Below, piece by piece: positions 59,942 to 64,000 of a DNA stretch of 64,000 nt. The notes under the pieces are model-generated. The model ran no database searches, had not been told where the DNA came from, and worked only from the letters and a program-made list of their open reading frames with translations. Numbering within the stretch: the stretch's first letter is position 1; each line of letters starts with the position of its first letter. The stretch comes from Piliocolobus tephrosceles (Eukaryota > Chordata > Mammalia > Primates > Cercopithecidae): assembly GCF_002776525.5 (NCBI RefSeq), contig NC_045441.1, positions 87,795,101-87,859,100 on the forward strand, written 5' to 3'. Position numbers and translations under genes: made by a program.

Positions 59942-60495
59942 TGATACTGCAATGGGCAGAGAAGTGCTGCATCGAGAAGGGTGGTTCCCTGGCCAAAGCT
60001 CCACCCTCGAGTCTGTGCCCACCGACCTAGGTAAGGACAAGCACTCTTGTTTTCATGCCCAAATGTTGCTTTTCCAAGACCACCCTGGCCTACCACGCCC
60101 CCATGCCTATAAAACCCCGAGATCCTCGTGGGAACAGACACAAGCGGCTAGATGTCTAGAGGAACACCCTGGCAGAACCCATCGTCAGATCCTGGAAGGC
60201 CATCCACAGAGGAATGACGCAGACGTCAAGGCAGAAGGAGAGTCTGGCCGCTGGGCTGCTCAATTCCAACTTCCCACTCCATTCCCTGCTGTCCTCCCCA
60301 TTCAACTCAATGAGAGCTACTGAGAGCTACTTCCACTCAACAGAACTTTGCACTCATTCTCCAAGCTCATGTGTGATCCGATTTTTTTCAGTACACTAAG
60401 GCAAGAACTCAAGATACAGAAAGTCCTCTGTCCTTGCGAATAGGCAGAGGTTCTAATTGAGCTGATTAACGCAAGCTGATTAATGCAAAGGAGAA
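59942..60495 (+). mobile_element. ERV LTR (same family as 53.7-54.5 kb), sense, 3'-truncated
   Basis: TGATACTGCAATGGGCAGAG opens it. 'aagtgctgcatcgagaaggg', CCCAAATGTTGCTTTTCCAA, CCTATAAAACCCCGAG (TATA box at 60108-60114), CATGTGTGATCCGATT and 'ctctgtccttgc...tctaattgagctgattaac' are all shared with the antisense copy. Similarity ends near 60495, before the roughly 240 bases that close the other copy, so the 3' end is missing. It keeps just one unit of the short tandem array (GAGGAACACCCTGGCAG). Confidence 0.75.
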
Positions 60496-62529
60496 ACAGA
60501 TTCCAGTTGACTATTTTTAGAGTCTTCTAAGGAAAGAGACAACACAGGCTCCCAGAATATATATTTTTTAAAACCCATGATAATCTAAATAAATTTGAAG
60601 TGCTGGTTCCTGAATTATTTTATTGAAACTTATCAGCATCTCCTCTATCAACATTTCTTTCTTTTTGAAAGGCACTCTACATGATTTTGTGGGAACCTAT
60701 GGACAGTGTTCTTCAAACTGAGAGACATATGTACCCAGGAATACATACTTACCAAGGGAGAAGCTGACATGGACACTTTTTAGGCAGTCACTTTCCAGAT
60801 CATATTCTCACTTTCATAGATACTATTTGCTAAAATCTATTTGCCTGAGAAGACACTTGCTGTAAAGATGTTCTGTCAGTTCCCACACTTTCTGACCAAC
60901 TCTCTGCCATCATTCATTCTCACCTACTTTGTACTACTAAACAAAAAACAATTAAATTTACTGTTGCCTAAGAAGCATCCTTTAACTTCTAACATGTGTA
61001 TGAAAACTAAGACATTTGACAGATCTTGGTCATGTCAATTTTTAGACTTCCCCAAAATTGAAAATGTGCATGACTTTGCTGATTGGGTAACAAATGCTTT
61101 TACAATTCAAGTGCTTTCCAATATTTGCTTTCAACAAAATTGAAAGATGGTCAAATATGGTTGTCAGTTAATAAATCATTAAAAGTAATGTCTGGTAAAT
61201 GATCACAATATAGTTTCCACATACAATACAAAATGGATTTAGATAATTAAGTGATACAACTATGTTAGAATTCCTTGTATTTCCATCTATTTATTTGAAA
61301 TATGAAAAATGTTAGTAGCTACTGACATTTCTGAAAATAAAAAAGGGAAAACAATTAAGGCTGCATCTTGGATGATTTTAGAAACAAGTCATATTTACCC
61401 ATGCATGCGTAAAATAATTAGAGGGGAAATATCCATGCTCTCATTAAAAGGTGAAAAAAAATGTTTAAAAATTATTTATCAAAACAAGTACTATATATAC
61501 TGTTATTCTAGCAAAACTGAATACAAAAATATTTTTGAAACTCATAGTTTACAATTATCAATTTAAAAACTTGTTCACATATTTTTGTTGAATGTGATTT
61601 TTTTTTTTTTTTTTTGCAATTTGCTTTGTCTGCCTAGAATAAGGGAACAAGTAAAAAGAAAAATTGTTTAAATCATTCATTTGTCAAGTAAAAAAAAAAT
61701 TGTTTAAATCATTCATTTGTCACTAAAATGTCTACTGATTATATGATGGTTTGATATGATTTGATATAATAAGTATTAATACTGATATCACTATTAAGGC
61801 AAGTTTAGACCCTTACCTTAGTAATGATATTAAGTATTAATAGAATTATAAAAATAAAAGTAGAGGAAAACAGAAAACTAGAGATAACTTTTTAAAAATT
61901 AGGCAACTATAATTCTAGCTGCCATAACATATTTTCAATGTTTTATCTTATAGTTTGAGTACTATTTTTATAAAATATTTTATAAAATATACTATATTTT
62001 AAAAATATAGCAATCTATATTAAATCATTGATAAATTTTATTTTAAAATTATAAATAAATTAAGTTTAATTAAAATTAACTAATTAAATTTTGATGTATT
62101 CTAAATTTTATTTCTACAAATTTCAAGGAAAAATATATGACAGAGGGATCATCAGTGTTAACTTGTTTAGTGACAAATTATAGTATAATTAATGGTGGGT
62201 CAAACTGATATTGCATAAATTCTGCTATGATGTACTATGAAGGATATAATTTCATCAGTTTTTGTTCTAGTCAAAAATGCTTCGTTTGATTTTATAAAGC
62301 TTTTAAATTTAACTTCTAGCAAAATGAAAAATAAAGTAAAATACCTCAAAAGGAATTAAACAGACAAACCCAATAGGCAGGACATTCTTCTGGACAGCTG
62401 CTTCATTAATTTCAACAAGTTCATATGACTAAAACTGGTACCTTACAATAGATATTCCAGATATAGCCCAAATTGTGAATATAAATTTGGTATAAGACAA
62501 AGGTGAGGCTTCAAGTCAGTGAGTAAAAT
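60496..62529. other. Unassigned AT-rich intergenic sequence with a short tandem duplication
   Basis: No gene or confident repeat. The plus frame 60841-61143 (100 codons) has no known domain. A T-run lies at 61599-61615, and a ~37-bp unit is duplicated in tandem at about 61650-61723. Confidence 0.5.
61650..61723. repeat. Two-copy tandem duplication, ~37-bp unit
   Basis: The unit contains AATTGTTTAAATCATTCATT and ends TTGTCA; it occurs at about 61663-61688 and 61699-61723, each preceded by an AAGTAAAAA run. The copies are nearly identical, so the duplication is recent on the scale of the surrounding DNA. Confidence 0.92.
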
Positions 62530-63560
62530 ATACTAGTTTTTAATAATCAAGATCTTGTGATGAAATAGCCATGTAAGAAAAAATAAACAAATTTTGTTCC
62601 AGTCTTACCTATTACGCCAGAATAAATTTTAAATGGATTAAAAATCTAAAATGAAAAAAACTATATACCAGTGCTAGGTAAAAACAAAGGTTAATTTCAC
62701 TGTTGAGAAAATTGTTCAAACTATGACAATTTATAGACAAAATAGTAGACAATATTGATAAATTTGTTCATATAAAAATTTGTAAATGCAAAAAAATTCA
62801 GTGTAAATGGCAAATGAGAAACTGGAAATATGTAATGCACACAACAAAAAAAGTTAGTATGTGAAACATATTAATATCTTCTAAAAATAAAGAAAAGCCT
62901 TAACACTATAGAAAATAGGCAAAATATACAGATAGCTGAAAAAGAATGAAAATATAAATGCTTTTAAAATATGAAAAAATGTTCTGCTTTGTTCATAATA
63001 TGAAAACTGCAAATTAAAATACTCTGCGATCCAATTTCTCACATATTGAATTGGCTAAAATCCAGAAGATTGACAATGTCCTCTTTGGGTAAGGATGAAC
63101 AAAACAGTCTCATACATTGATGACGAAAATGCAAAATGTTCAAAACCACTATGAAGGGAAATTTAATAAAGTCTAGCAACATTTATGCCTTTGTCTTGTG
63201 ACCCAGCAATCCCACTTTGAAGAACATATCCCAAAGATATACTGACAAAAATATGAAAAAGAGAACAATATGTACAATGCCATTTATGCTGCAATATCTG
63301 AATTGTAAAAACTGGGAAAAAAACAAATGTATATAAGTATGATACTGCAGTTGGTTGAATAAACACGGTATAGTAACACAATAGAAATCCTGATAATATT
63401 AAAATGACAAATGGAATACCTCAACAAACTACTAAGAAGTTTTCTCTAATATATATTGTTAGATATAGAAAGCAAGTTCAAGAAAAGTGGGTATAATATG
63501 TGATCGTTTATCTAAGAAAGAGACAACATAAGCAGGATATTATGTGTAAATAGCAAAATG
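62530..63560 (+). mobile_element. Old L1M (L1ME/L1M4-like) ORF2 3' part, sense
   Basis: 'gaaaactgcaaattaaaatactctgcgatccaatttctcacatattgaattggctaaaatcc', 'aaaacagtctcatacattgatga', 'tgacccagcaatcccactttg' and 'gccatttatgctgcaatatctgaattgtaaaaactggg' are in the correct order for late ORF2. The remaining text to 63550 fits the end of ORF2 and the 3' UTR. It is heavily mutated. Confidence 0.8.
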
Positions 63561-63664
63561 TTAGGATATAGGCAACATGTATTGACTAGGTTAATATATG
63601 CATATGTATATCGGTATGTTTAAAGCTGGAAAGCAATTTTAAATTTAGAAAATATAGAGATAAC

Positions 63665-63903
63665 GACCGGGCATGGTGGCTCACACCTGTAATCCCAGCA
63701 CTTTGGGAGGCCAAGACAGGTGGATCACCTGAGGTCAGGAGTTCGAAACAAGTCCGGTCAACATAGTGAAACACCGTCTGTACTAAAAATGCAAAAATTA
63801 GCTGGGTGTGTTGGCGTACGCCTGTAATCCCAGCTACCCGGGAGGCTGAGGCAGGAGAATTGCTTGAGTCCGGGAAGCAGAGGTTGCAGTGAGGCGAGAT
63901 CGG
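63665..63903 (+). mobile_element. AluS-like Alu, sense, 3' end missing
   Basis: Starts GACCGGGCATGGTGGCTCAC and continues through both arms to GCAGTGAGGCGAGATCGG, where similarity stops abruptly. The last ~50 bases of the right arm and the A-tail are absent; CTAGTCATGCAAATAATATT follows at once. Loss of the 3' end cannot come from retroposition and implies a later deletion or rearrangement. Confidence 0.9.
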
Positions 63904-64000
63904 CTAGTCATGCAAATAATATTTTCTATGGGGCATAACTGGTGATGTGCATGGAATTTTATATCTGCTTGTCCTTTTCTGTATAAAATAGAAAATACAT
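63904..64000. other. Unassigned sequence to the window edge
   Basis: Nothing recognised. Confidence 0.4.

Noticed and set aside
60841..61143. 100-codon plus-strand frame
   Set aside because: No domain, no flanking splice or promoter signs, and composition compatible with chance in AT-rich DNA.
1..64000. A previously undescribed multi-gene system
   Set aside because: Both strands were read for clustered coding genes; all long frames are transposon remnants, repeat translations or isolated short frames. I see no evidence of a novel system.

Overview
This window is primate nuclear DNA with no supportable functional gene. It is AT-rich intergenic sequence built largely of transposable-element layers of different ages. 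The best organism clue is a near-intact Alu at 37951-38261. Its sense strand carries GGCTCAAGCC near the 5' end and GAGATCCGGCCACTGCAC in the right arm, bases I associate with the AluYR lineage of Old World monkeys rather than human AluY. I infer a cercopithecoid monkey (macaque, baboon or green-monkey type); the genus cannot be read from the sequence.

Layout. 1-387: 3' end of ORF2 of a fairly young antisense L1 that runs off the left edge. 388-7.2 kb: unique sequence with an Alu monomer, an internally deleted antisense L1 that keeps ORF1 and a 5' UTR, possible L2 and MIR pieces, and an L1M piece. 7.67-8.72 kb: two solo LTRs, MST antisense and MLT2A1 sense, the latter with an exact 5-bp target duplication. 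9.6-23.2 kb: a decayed sense-strand endogenous retrovirus (protease-like, RT-like and integrase-like remnants, polypurine tract, 3' LTR) whose RT region is split by a nearly full-length antisense L1 of about 6.4 kb (10026-18678). That L1 was itself hit three times: an MST LTR (12225-12616), a younger L1 with a 5' inversion (14116-15579), and a processed RPS28 pseudogene (16331-16730). Its 5' UTR holds about six copies of a ~112-bp tandem unit.

23.2-45.2 kb is the oldest-looking part: mostly unassigned AT-rich DNA with L2, MIR, MLT1, hAT-type and CR1/L3-like fossils, one L1 3' end with target duplications at 35.98-36.22 kb, the AluYR, and an Alu monomer with an AAAT microsatellite. 45.2-52.0 kb is a second nearly full-length antisense L1, of mammalian-wide L1M age, with ORF1 remnant and duplicated 5' UTR unit. 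52.5-64 kb holds L1M pieces, two ERV LTRs of one family in opposite orientation (53686-54470 and 59942-60495), an MST LTR, an AluS, a MIR, and an Alu that lacks its 3' end.

The elements do not work together as a system; the window is a record of retrotransposition. I found no host-gene exon structure, tRNA, rRNA, CRISPR array or bacterial-style operon. The best-supported observations are the four-layer nested insertion at 8-23 kb and the tandem L1 5' UTR. Family names come from memory of consensus sequences and should be confirmed with RepeatMasker.
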